Below are positions 1 to 5,872 of a stretch of 5,872 nucleotides of DNA, one piece after another (the stretch's first letter is position 1; each line of letters opens with the position of its first letter). The translations under genes and the position numbers were made by a program. The DNA is from Bacteroidaceae bacterium (GTDB lineage Bacteria > Bacteroidota > Bacteroidia > Bacteroidales > Bacteroidaceae). The DNA lies in NCBI GenBank assembly GCA_023227685.1, contig JALNVG010000157.1, positions 1 through 5,872 of the forward strand, written 5' to 3'. The notes beneath the pieces were generated by a model that worked only from the letters and a program-made list of their open reading frames with translations, ran no database searches and had not been told where the DNA came from.

Positions 1-827
1 AAAAACTTCTTAAAATACCACCAACCATCTACGCGGTCCAAATTTAAAATCGTATTTAGCTCTTTAATATTAGGCAATTTCCAATCTTTATAACCAGCAA
101 GATTCATTTTTTTACAATGAGCCATAGCATCGACAAAATTCATACGTTCATTATCACCCTGTTGCCACATTAAATTTGTAACAGAATCTGTTACCGTCCC
201 ATCTCCATTATCAACAAATCTAGATTCGTCCATCACTCCAAAGCGTTTATCAAATCCACCCCTTACAGCCATAACATGGCGTTTACTCTTTTTGCTGATC
301 GCCGTAGCACTACCCAATCCCATATATATAGCCCATCCAAAAACCGATTGCATTTGATAAGTAAGAGAAGTCCAATAAAAATCAGACTTTACATTCGGAA
401 AATAAGCAAATTGCACTGCTGGTTCACTCTGGGAATAATCTACAATAGACCGTAATTCGTCTTTATTAGGTAATCTCCAATCATTATAACCACAATAGTT
501 GTTTATATTCAATTGATTAATAAAAACTTCTTTTGCATCTGCCCAAGTATAAACATTATTATAATAAGTCAGCTCATTTGTTTTTTCAGTTTGAATAGCC
601 CACATTAAACCTGTATTCAAATCCTCCGTCATACGATGTCCATCCAGCCATGAAACAGAAGGATCAAGAGCCCTATGTGAAGAATTGTATTTTCTATACT
701 GCAATGGATTAATTTGATGACAACCATCTTCTAAAAATTCCAAATCAACAGGTTGTGGATAAATTACTTTTCCACTTAAATCATAACATATCTTTTGTCC
801 TGTGTCCGGAAATTTAAACTGATTCAT
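1..827 (-). CDS. DUF1566 (Lcl C-terminal-like) protein with tandem domains, 3' end cut off
   Basis: The reading frame is open from an ATG at 827-825 to the left edge, giving 275 codons with no stop, so the C-terminus lies outside. The N-terminus carries a TGQxxCYD motif (residues 9-16) typical of DUF1566 proteins. Two DUF1566 units follow. Unit 1 (about 65-191) has NTGLMW, YTWADA, GYNDWRLPNKDEL, a DYSQSEPA stretch, FYWTS and AVRGG. Unit 2 (from about 204) repeats the order with DNGDGTVTD, TNLMW, FVDAMAHC and GYKDWKLPNIKEL, and is cut at about residue 275. The family is poorly characterised and is related to the C-type-lectin/FGE-like fold; ligand or structural binding is an inference. No signal peptide is visible, although many relatives have one before the TGQ motif. 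The gene starts 20 nt after the SUMF1-like gene. Family assignment is firm, function unknown. Confidence 0.88.
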   Translation of the reverse strand, partial: MNQFKFPDTGQKICYDLSGKVIYPQPVDLEFLEDGCHQINPLQYRKYNSSHRALDPSVSWLDGHRMTEDLNTGLMWAIQTEKTNELTYYNNVYTWADAKEVFINQLNINNYCGYNDWRLPNKDELRSIVDYSQSEPAVQFAYFPNVKSDFYWTSLTYQMQSVFGWAIYMGLGSATAISKKSKRHVMAVRGGFDKRFGVMDESRFVDNGDGTVTDSVTNLMWQQGDNERMNFVDAMAHCKKMNLAGYKDWKLPNIKELNTILNLDRVDGWWYFKKF

Positions 828-847
828 AATATTCAATTCATTAGATA

Positions 848-2344
848 TTAAAATGCGATCCTTAAACCACCATTAAAACGTGGCTCTGCCTTAGTATGTG
901 CACCGGCAAAACGCAAAGCCACACATAAATAAGTTTCATCTGGGCTACGATAAACACCACCACGCACACCACATCCTTCACCAGATACACCAGGCCATGT
1001 AGGTACTTGAGCCAAACCGTCCATATCTAATTCACCTGTTCCATGCTTTAACGTATAAGCACGCCCTTTAGCATTTCCAAAAGTAACCACTGGATCCCAA
1101 AGATTTCCGGACAGTTCCATATTACCATAATATCCAGCACCATCATTAAGTCGTTTTAAAATACCCGTATGACGTGTCATTGAAAATAACCCGCAAGTAA
1201 CCGGCCCTTCAAATCCGGAATTAGGTGGAACAGTAACCCCCTTTGCTGCTTCAAAGGGTGCGATGCCACTAGCTACATTAGCATTTACTAATCCGGTTGT
1301 CGGCACTTTAATCTCATAACCCGAACCATCAGCACCTGAGAAGGTATCTACACGACCAATTATAGAAGAACCCCACGCACATTCAAAAGGTACGGCAGGA
1401 AGTGGACCACGACAAGCTTTTTCGTATTCGAAATCGGTAATCGGACGCAAACCTGCCCAACAGGCAAAAGCTGCAACATCTTTCCAAGCAATAGCATTAC
1501 ATGCACGTGCAGGAGCATAAGTAAAAAAGGTTAAAGGCTTATCAATATCTGGTACATTTCTACGATCAATTACAATTGCCTGACGATATTTTTCTATATC
1601 AGAATCGGTCATCACATAATAATTAGATATGTCTGTAGTCATTATATTGCTTCGGACGTGCTGTTGTTGCTGCTTACGAGTAAGTAAATTTAAAAAACTC
1701 ACATATTCTCGTTCACTCAATCCATATTTCATTAGCCAAAAAGCATTATAACCTTTTGGAAAATTATCAGGAATAATAAAAGGAACTTCATCGCGACTGC
1801 GATTATTATCCTGATCACAATACAGATAACCTTCTTTTTTATCAAAAGATATAGCCTTTTCGGAAGTAATCTTATATGTACCTTTATCAGGATAAGTATA
1901 AAGACAATTCTTAGGACCGTTTGTTCCAGCCGGATCGCCCAATTCAAATTCTCCTTGAGAAATATAGGTCATTTCCAAAGCCATAACTTTTAAATCGTCA
2001 GCATTGGGATTTAGCCATGATAATGTAACATTATTAGAATTCATATCCCTCTCAATATTTTTTCCCGGATATAAAAACGCACCCATTCTTTCTTCAGGTA
2101 TCCACATTTGAAGTTGAGTATCAGATCCTGCATTACAACTAGCAGGCGTTAGATTCTTGGCCGGATCAAAATTATTCGGACTACTTTCCATCAGTTGTAC
2201 ATGATGCCAAATACCGTTTTTCCTATATTTAGCAAAAACATATACACCATCATTATTAAGCTCATTATTCCATGCCTCTTGCCATTTAATGTTAAAAGAA
2301 AAGGATTTTGAACCAATCTTAATATTGCTAATTTTGAGTCTCAT
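848..2344 (-). CDS. SUMF1/formylglycine-generating-enzyme-fold protein, probably non-catalytic
   Basis: This 498-residue protein has an N-terminal beta-rich region (about 1-120; FNIKWQEAWNNE, then DGVYVFAKYR) seen in Bacteroidota SUMF1 proteins, then a SUMF1/FGE-sulfatase domain (about 123-498). Landmarks are LEMTYISQGEFELGD (123-137), FPKGYNAFWLMKYGLSEREY (195-214), RACNAIAWKDVAAFACWAGLRP (280-301), DFEYEKACRG (304-313), MELSGNLWD (409-417), GVRGG (459-463) and the terminal GGLRIAF. In true FGEs two cysteines lie just after the RGG-type motif; here that stretch reads VYRSPDETYLC, and only Cys474 is nearby, so formylglycine-generating activity is doubtful. There is no signal peptide. The start cannot move upstream, because the preceding gene's stop is in frame five codons before the ATG. 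It sits 12 nt after the barrel gene and 20 nt before a DUF1566 gene. Annotation pipelines may label it 'SUMF1/EgtB/PvdO nonheme iron enzyme'; a binding or scaffold role seems likelier. Confidence 0.9.
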   Translation of the reverse strand: MRLKISNIKIGSKSFSFNIKWQEAWNNELNNDGVYVFAKYRKNGIWHHVQLMESSPNNFDPAKNLTPASCNAGSDTQLQMWIPEERMGAFLYPGKNIERDMNSNNVTLSWLNPNADDLKVMALEMTYISQGEFELGDPAGTNGPKNCLYTYPDKGTYKITSEKAISFDKKEGYLYCDQDNNRSRDEVPFIIPDNFPKGYNAFWLMKYGLSEREYVSFLNLLTRKQQQQHVRSNIMTTDISNYYVMTDSDIEKYRQAIVIDRRNVPDIDKPLTFFTYAPARACNAIAWKDVAAFACWAGLRPITDFEYEKACRGPLPAVPFECAWGSSIIGRVDTFSGADGSGYEIKVPTTGLVNANVASGIAPFEAAKGVTVPPNSGFEGPVTCGLFSMTRHTGILKRLNDGAGYYGNMELSGNLWDPVVTFGNAKGRAYTLKHGTGELDMDGLAQVPTWPGVSGEGCGVRGGVYRSPDETYLCVALRFAGAHTKAEPRFNGGLRIAF

Positions 2345-2356
2345 TTTTACATCTGA

Positions 2357-3778
2357 TTAAAAAGTCCTTACAACTTTAAAGCCTATAGAAATTATATTAT
2401 TTTTCAATTTATCATCTTGATCCACAAATACACCCTTTTTATTCGCTGCCTGATAGGTACGTGTAAATTTAGAATGAGCAAAATCCGTACTGAGCTCTAA
2501 TCCCCAATCTTGAGAGAAATGACATCCGAAACCTAAACCGGCATAATATCCATTTTCATCATGAATTTCTGTGCTTTTTCTTTCACCATCACCTTGTTTG
2601 TTTTCATTCGTATACCATACCATATTATACCCCCCTTTGAGCTTAACATATGGAGAAAGCGATATCTTATTACAAACATAAGAAACGGATAAATAAGGAG
2701 TAAAACTGTTGAGATTGTAAGAATACCAGAAATCCTTCTTCGATGTCATACCTTCTGTAATCCCTTCAACCCTGTTATCCCATGAATATTCTGTTGGAGT
2801 ATAATAATTACCACCTAAACCTAAAGAAAAGGATTTAGTCAACGCAAACTGATATTCTGCATTAATAACAAAAGTAGGTTCCTTGGTCGTAAACATATTC
2901 GTTAGATTACTATAAACAAGAACATCATTGGGAAAATAACCATCATGGTGATATTTACAAATAGCCATACTTGTAGCCATCCCTATACTTATACTCAATC
3001 CTTTGTTTGCATTTTCGTTTGATGTATGTTTTTTTATATTAGCTGTTCTTTGAGAGCCAACACTTAATACATAAGCCAACGAAATATAAAAATCATGATT
3101 AATAAAATCAAAATGCTGAATCATCTTGTCAGGACCACTATATAAAACATTAGGATCGGAAGCAATAGCATTGGTATTTACATATGCATTCATAGAAAAC
3201 CTCGAATATCCATAACCTAATTGAACTTTAACTCTTTTGTTTAGAAAAGCTCCTACACCAACACCATAAGATATACCTCCTCTTTTATTATAAATCTTAT
3301 ATTCCAGAGTTTCAGGAGTATCAAAAAAAACATAATCATCAACTTTCGGTGAAAAAGTATAACCAACATTGCCTTCGAAAAATGGAACAAAGTTCTTATC
3401 ACCCCTGAACAAATAACGTGCTTTAGTAGATAAATTGAAATAACCGAATTTTACATTCTCACTAATTATTGTAGAAGAAGAACCATTATAATTGATATAG
3501 CTATATCCATATTTATCAGGCAATGTATAATTAGCAGAAACTCCAAGTTGAAAATCCTGATTAAACGAATGAAAATAATCCACATTAAATCCTGAAGGCA
3601 ATCCCTTTTTACAGACAAGCCTATTAGGAGAAGCTAAATCGCCTCGCTCCCGCAAAAAAGATTTTATGCCTCTTATACCAACTTCTATATGATCTTTACT
3701 ATATGTAACGTTTTCCTGTGCTATAGTTGGTAAACTTACAAAAAGAACCAGAACTAAAACACTTTTTCTCAACCTCAT
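2357..3778 (-). CDS. Outer-membrane beta-barrel protein with two homologous barrel halves
   Basis: The 473-residue product begins with a clear signal peptide: MRLRK, a hydrophobic core (VLVLVLFVSL), then PTIAQ, with likely cleavage near residues 20-21. The remainder alternates aromatic and glycine-rich strands typical of small outer-membrane barrels and ends in RTF, a C-terminal Phe suited to recognition by the BAM assembly machinery. Two halves match in order: 63-92 with 303-333 (LGVSANYTLPDKYGYS versus LGLGGNYYTPTEYSWD), about 112-141 with 356-387, 167-200 with 409-442 (GGISYGVGVGAFL versus NGYYAGLGFGCHF) and 229-240 with 461-473. A polar linker (about 241-259, Asn/Lys-rich) joins them. This suggests two eight-strand-type barrels or one larger fused barrel. 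The gene starts 24 nt after the ThDP-enzyme gene and ends 12 nt before the SUMF1-like gene. No ligand or transport role can be assigned. Confidence 0.88.
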   Translation of the reverse strand: MRLRKSVLVLVLFVSLPTIAQENVTYSKDHIEVGIRGIKSFLRERGDLASPNRLVCKKGLPSGFNVDYFHSFNQDFQLGVSANYTLPDKYGYSYINYNGSSSTIISENVKFGYFNLSTKARYLFRGDKNFVPFFEGNVGYTFSPKVDDYVFFDTPETLEYKIYNKRGGISYGVGVGAFLNKRVKVQLGYGYSRFSMNAYVNTNAIASDPNVLYSGPDKMIQHFDFINHDFYISLAYVLSVGSQRTANIKKHTSNENANKGLSISIGMATSMAICKYHHDGYFPNDVLVYSNLTNMFTTKEPTFVINAEYQFALTKSFSLGLGGNYYTPTEYSWDNRVEGITEGMTSKKDFWYSYNLNSFTPYLSVSYVCNKISLSPYVKLKGGYNMVWYTNENKQGDGERKSTEIHDENGYYAGLGFGCHFSQDWGLELSTDFAHSKFTRTYQAANKKGVFVDQDDKLKNNIISIGFKVVRTF

Positions 3779-3802
3779 TATAAATATATTTTAACAAAAA
3801 AT

Positions 3803-5458
3803 TTATTTACTTCCTAAATTAAATATTGGATAAACTTCATTGTCAACCACAACATCAATAATACAGGGTCTATTACTACTAATTGCTTTCAACAAAGCAG
3901 GCCTAAATTCATCTATTTTTGAGACCTTATAGGCCATTGCGCCACAAGATTCAGCATATTTCACATAATCAGGATTTCTGAAACTCATAAATGCATAATC
4001 ATTATACATATTGAGCAAAAATTTTTTTATGATATTAAATTCGGAATTATCAAAAATAATCCAGATCACTGGAATATTATTTTGTACTGCTGTCAGAAGT
4101 TCAAAACCTGCCATTTGATAACAGCCATCTCCTACACCAGCTATCACTACTTTATCCATATTAGCACATTTTACTCCTATAGCTCCGTTTGTATTACTAG
4201 CCATCGGGCCAAAACTTCCAGGATTTTGATACCTGTTATTTTTGTTCAGTTGTAAAAAACAACTTAGCCACAACATATGCGATCCTGCATCTCCCATAAC
4301 GATAGCATCTTTAGGAAGATTTTCCGAAAGAATACGAACTAAATCACCTGGATATATTTTTTTTGCACCATTATGAGGTGCTTCTTCAAAAAATTTACCT
4401 TTTGGAAGTTGAATGGATAATGGCAATAGATTACGTTTAGCTAACTCCTCAGTAATAGCTACAACTGCAGGTTTAATATCACTTAATATGCCGACATCAG
4501 GTTTATAAACCTTGCCTATTTCATGAGAATCAATATTAATATGAATAACTTTTTTGCCCTTAAACAGATCTGGCTTGAAACCAAAAGTAGCATTTTGTGC
4601 AAAAGAATTACCCATCGCTAACACACAATCGGCATCCTTGAAATAAGAAACAGCTGCCTGATCACCGGAAGTACCAAAAACTCCCAGACATAATGGACTG
4701 TTTTCAGGAAGAAATCCTTTTGCATCCATCGTTTGAGTATAAGGTATCTGATATTTATTAATCAACGTCTTGATCTCAAAATCCGCTTCACTACGGATAC
4801 AACCATAACCTATTATCACCATTACTTTCTTTTTCTGCTCAATGGCATCACTCAATAAATCAGCCGCTTTTAATATTTGAACACTTTTCGGCAATACAGG
4901 ACTTATATGCACATGAATCTGCCGATAATTAGGCACATGCGCCGTTGTAATATCTTTAGGAATATGGATATGGACAGGGCCCGGACGGCCTTCAAAAGCC
5001 GTATTTATAGCATCTTCAAGAATATCACAAGTATCCTCGCTCCGTTCAATAATATAAGACTTCTTTGTGGTAGCCGAAAACATAGCATGTGAATCGGGAG
5101 TTCTACTCAAACCCGTCGACTCATTTAACGCCCCTTTACCACGCTGATTCATTGACGTATAACCGGTGATCCCTAAAATAGGTAAAGAATCAGAATATGC
5201 AACAGCCATACCTGAAAATAAATTAAAAGCACCAGGCCCACCTGTAGCAAAACAAACTCCAAGATTCTTAGGATTAAACATCGCATATCCACACGCCATA
5301 AATGAAGCAGCTTGCTCATTACGAATGATTATTGTTTTTATTTTTTTCGAATCGCGTAAAGCCAAAAGCATAGAAGCATTAACTTGACCACTTCCTCCAA
5401 AAACATGACCTACGCCTATATCTTCGAGAACTTTTACAATTACTTGATTTACATCCAT
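3803..5458 (-). CDS. Thiamine-diphosphate-dependent enzyme, acetolactate-synthase-like
   Basis: The product is 551 residues counted from the ATG at 5458; a GTG two codons upstream (5464) is an alternative start. Three domains are seen. The N-terminal pyrimidine-binding domain (about 1-170) has VFGGSG, the expected catalytic Glu48 in RNEQAASFMACGYA, ATGGPGAFN and EGRPGPVHIHIPKD. The central domain (about 190-335) contains VIIGYG and KVIHINID. The C-terminal pyrophosphate domain (about 365-540) has GDAGSHMLW, then GDG (443-445) and Asn471 in FDNSEFN, the Mg-ThDP motif. The family makes or breaks C-C bonds next to a 2-oxo group (acetolactate synthase, benzoylformate or oxalyl-CoA decarboxylase, sulfoacetaldehyde acetyltransferase and others). 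No regulatory subunit gene or other branched-chain amino-acid gene is nearby, so an anabolic acetolactate synthase is unlikely. It lies 13 nt after a tautomerase gene, which suggests a 2-oxo-acid substrate. Exact reaction unknown; a cytoplasmic location is expected. Confidence 0.9.
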   Translation of the reverse strand: MDVNQVIVKVLEDIGVGHVFGGSGQVNASMLLALRDSKKIKTIIIRNEQAASFMACGYAMFNPKNLGVCFATGGPGAFNLFSGMAVAYSDSLPILGITGYTSMNQRGKGALNESTGLSRTPDSHAMFSATTKKSYIIERSEDTCDILEDAINTAFEGRPGPVHIHIPKDITTAHVPNYRQIHVHISPVLPKSVQILKAADLLSDAIEQKKKVMVIIGYGCIRSEADFEIKTLINKYQIPYTQTMDAKGFLPENSPLCLGVFGTSGDQAAVSYFKDADCVLAMGNSFAQNATFGFKPDLFKGKKVIHINIDSHEIGKVYKPDVGILSDIKPAVVAITEELAKRNLLPLSIQLPKGKFFEEAPHNGAKKIYPGDLVRILSENLPKDAIVMGDAGSHMLWLSCFLQLNKNNRYQNPGSFGPMASNTNGAIGVKCANMDKVVIAGVGDGCYQMAGFELLTAVQNNIPVIWIIFDNSEFNIIKKFLLNMYNDYAFMSFRNPDYVKYAESCGAMAYKVSKIDEFRPALLKAISSNRPCIIDVVVDNEVYPIFNLGSK

Positions 5459-5471
5459 AACCACAATCTTA

Positions 5472-5690
5472 TTATTTTGAATTAAATTTAGCTTTTGCGT
5501 TTTGGGGAGGATTTTCAGAAAACAAAACTCCTCCTGCAGCTACATTATCTAATGTGCAACCATCAAAGAATAAATAAATTCTATCTTTAGGCACATTTGT
5601 TACTTCAGAAAATGTACTAATGAATTTATCTGCTATAATTTTTTTTTGTTCATCAGTCATTTCAATACTATGTATAACTATTGCTGGCAT
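5472..5690 (-). CDS. 4-Oxalocrotonate-tautomerase-like small protein
   Basis: This 72-codon gene encodes Met followed directly by Pro. In this superfamily Met is removed and Pro1 becomes the catalytic base for keto-enol isomerisation of 2-oxo acids and similar compounds. The family pattern is clear: PAIVIHSIE (strand 1), MTDEQKKIIADKF (helix), EVTNVPKDRIYLFF (strand 2) and NVAAGGVLFSE (the GG turn near the end). Length fits the 4-OT/DmpI type, with about ten extra polar residues at the C-terminus. Aligned with classical 4-OT, the residues at the Arg11 and Arg39 positions are not Arg (Met/Thr and Tyr38), and Arg36 is the nearest basic side chain; the substrate may therefore differ. Two stop codons in tandem (TAA TAA) end it, 13 nt before the ThDP-enzyme ATG. 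It is probably the first gene of the tight cluster, behind the hairpin at 5718-5755. Confidence 0.87.
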   Translation of the reverse strand: MPAIVIHSIEMTDEQKKIIADKFISTFSEVTNVPKDRIYLFFDGCTLDNVAAGGVLFSENPPQNAKAKFNSK

Positions 5691-5717
5691 AATTTATATT
5701 TTGAACTTTTAATTAAT

Positions 5718-5755
5718 AAAGAACATCTCGACTCACAAAAGCCAAGATGCTCTCT
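5718..5755 (-). terminator. 15-bp hairpin between the DJ-1-like and tautomerase genes
   Basis: Bases 5741-5755 pair with 5718-5732 around an 8-nt loop (5733-5740). On the minus-strand transcript all 15 positions pair, four of them as G-U. On the plus strand those four become A-C mismatches, so the structure favours minus-strand RNA, matching the gene direction. It begins 18 nt after the DJ-1-like stop codon. Only a short, interrupted U-run follows (UUUAUUAAUU), so termination is probably partial. It could instead be an RNA-processing or 3'-end stabilising element that separates expression of the first gene from the rest. Confidence 0.5.
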
Positions 5756-5773
5756 TTTCAAAGGCATAACCTT

Positions 5774-5872
5774 TTATTTTTGAGAATTCAGAACCTTGAC
5801 AATCAAATCACCAAAAGCAATTGATGACTCAACAGATGTACCTGTGATGAAAGGAAAATCATAATAAACTTG
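5774..5872 (-). CDS. C-terminus of a probable DJ-1/PfpI-family protein, 5' end cut off
   Basis: Only the last 32 codons and the stop (TAA at 5776-5774) are present; the frame is open to the right edge. The peptide reads VYYDFPFITGTSVESSIAF and then GDLIVKVLNSQK. From memory it aligns without gaps to the C-terminal end of DJ-1-type proteins (pattern D-x-x-[LFI]-[IL]-T-S-x-G-P-G-T-x-x-E-F-A-x-x-[IL]-V-x-x-L), sharing the Asp, the Thr of the 'ITS' strand, a Ser, the Phe and the final IVxxL helix. The usual GPG is replaced by SVE. The family includes glyoxalases, chaperones, proteases and isonitrile hydratases. The nucleophilic Cys would lie outside the window, so activity cannot be judged. It is on the same strand as the tautomerase, 83 nt upstream of it. 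Confidence 0.6.
   Translation of the reverse strand, partial: QVYYDFPFITGTSVESSIAFGDLIVKVLNSQK

Larger units (their letters stand above)
1..5690 (-). other. Putative five-gene operon
   Basis: Tautomerase, ThDP enzyme, double barrel, SUMF1-like and DUF1566 genes share one strand with gaps of 13, 24, 12 and 20 nt. These gaps are too short for a promoter of the Bacteroidota type (TTTG, about 20 nt, TAnnTTTG) plus a leader, and none contains one. No Shine-Dalgarno sequence precedes any start; leaders are A/T-rich, as usual for this phylum. The DJ-1-like gene may belong to the same transcript, with the hairpin reducing read-through. The promoter must lie to the right of the window or is unrecognised in the 83-nt gap. 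Confidence 0.7.

Noticed and set aside
1732..1947. Open frame of 71 codons on the minus strand, hydrophobic peptide
   Set aside because: It is another frame of the SUMF1-like gene; its apparent membrane character comes from the AT-rich codons of the real frame.
848..2344. EgtB/OvoA-type sulfoxide synthase for the SUMF1-fold protein
   Set aside because: There is no N-terminal DinB-like domain with an HxxxHxE iron-binding motif; the N-terminal region is beta-rich and of another type.
3781..3788. TATATTTA on the minus strand, close to the Bacteroidota -7 box, before the barrel gene
   Set aside because: It almost touches the ATG and no TTTG box lies 19-21 nt upstream; AT-rich spacer is enough to explain it.
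4877..5092. Open frame of 71 codons on the plus strand
   Set aside because: It lies wholly inside and opposite the ThDP-enzyme gene, whose conserved motifs run through this stretch; the plus-frame peptide has no recognisable domain.
5166..5387. Open frame of 73 codons on the plus strand
   Set aside because: It is antisense to the conserved N-terminal domain of the ThDP enzyme and shows no domain or initiation signal.
5459..5464. GTG start two codons upstream for the ThDP enzyme
   Set aside because: It adds only Met-Val before MDVNQ and lies just 7 nt after the previous stop; the ATG at 5458 fits the family N-terminus better, though the GTG cannot be excluded.
5708..5739. TTTG, 20 nt, TAATTAAA on the minus strand before the tautomerase gene
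   Set aside because: The upstream box lies in the hairpin loop and the second box matches only the TA of TAnnTTTG, so a promoter call is not supported.

Overview
The window looks like chromosomal DNA from a Bacteroidota (Bacteroidetes) species, most likely Bacteroidales. The evidence is AT-rich sequence, no Shine-Dalgarno motif before any start but A/T-rich leaders instead, a signal peptide ending in the usual '...IAQ', an outer-membrane barrel ending in Phe, and a SUMF1-like protein of the kind common in this phylum. Genus cannot be set from sequence alone.

Every supported gene lies on the minus strand, so transcription runs from the right edge to the left. In that order: the last 32 codons of a probable DJ-1/PfpI-family gene (5774-5872); an 83-nt gap holding a 15-bp hairpin; a small 4-oxalocrotonate-tautomerase-like gene (5472-5690); a full-length thiamine-diphosphate enzyme of the acetolactate-synthase-like superfamily (3803-5458); an outer-membrane beta-barrel protein made of two homologous halves (2357-3778); a SUMF1/formylglycine-generating-enzyme-fold protein without a signal peptide (848-2344); and a DUF1566 (Lcl) protein cut by the left edge (1-827). 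The last five are separated by only 12 to 24 nt and look like one operon. No gene-free stretch exceeds 100 nt.

The operon has two halves. The 5' half is soluble enzymes that suit a 2-oxo acid or dicarbonyl substrate: a DJ-1-like protein, a Pro1 tautomerase and a ThDP C-C lyase/ligase. The 3' half is envelope or binding-type proteins: a double barrel plus two adjacent proteins expected to use C-type-lectin-like folds. Why these are co-transcribed is not explained by any system I recognise, and it is the main point of interest. No tRNA, rRNA, insertion sequence, CRISPR array or reverse transcriptase is visible.
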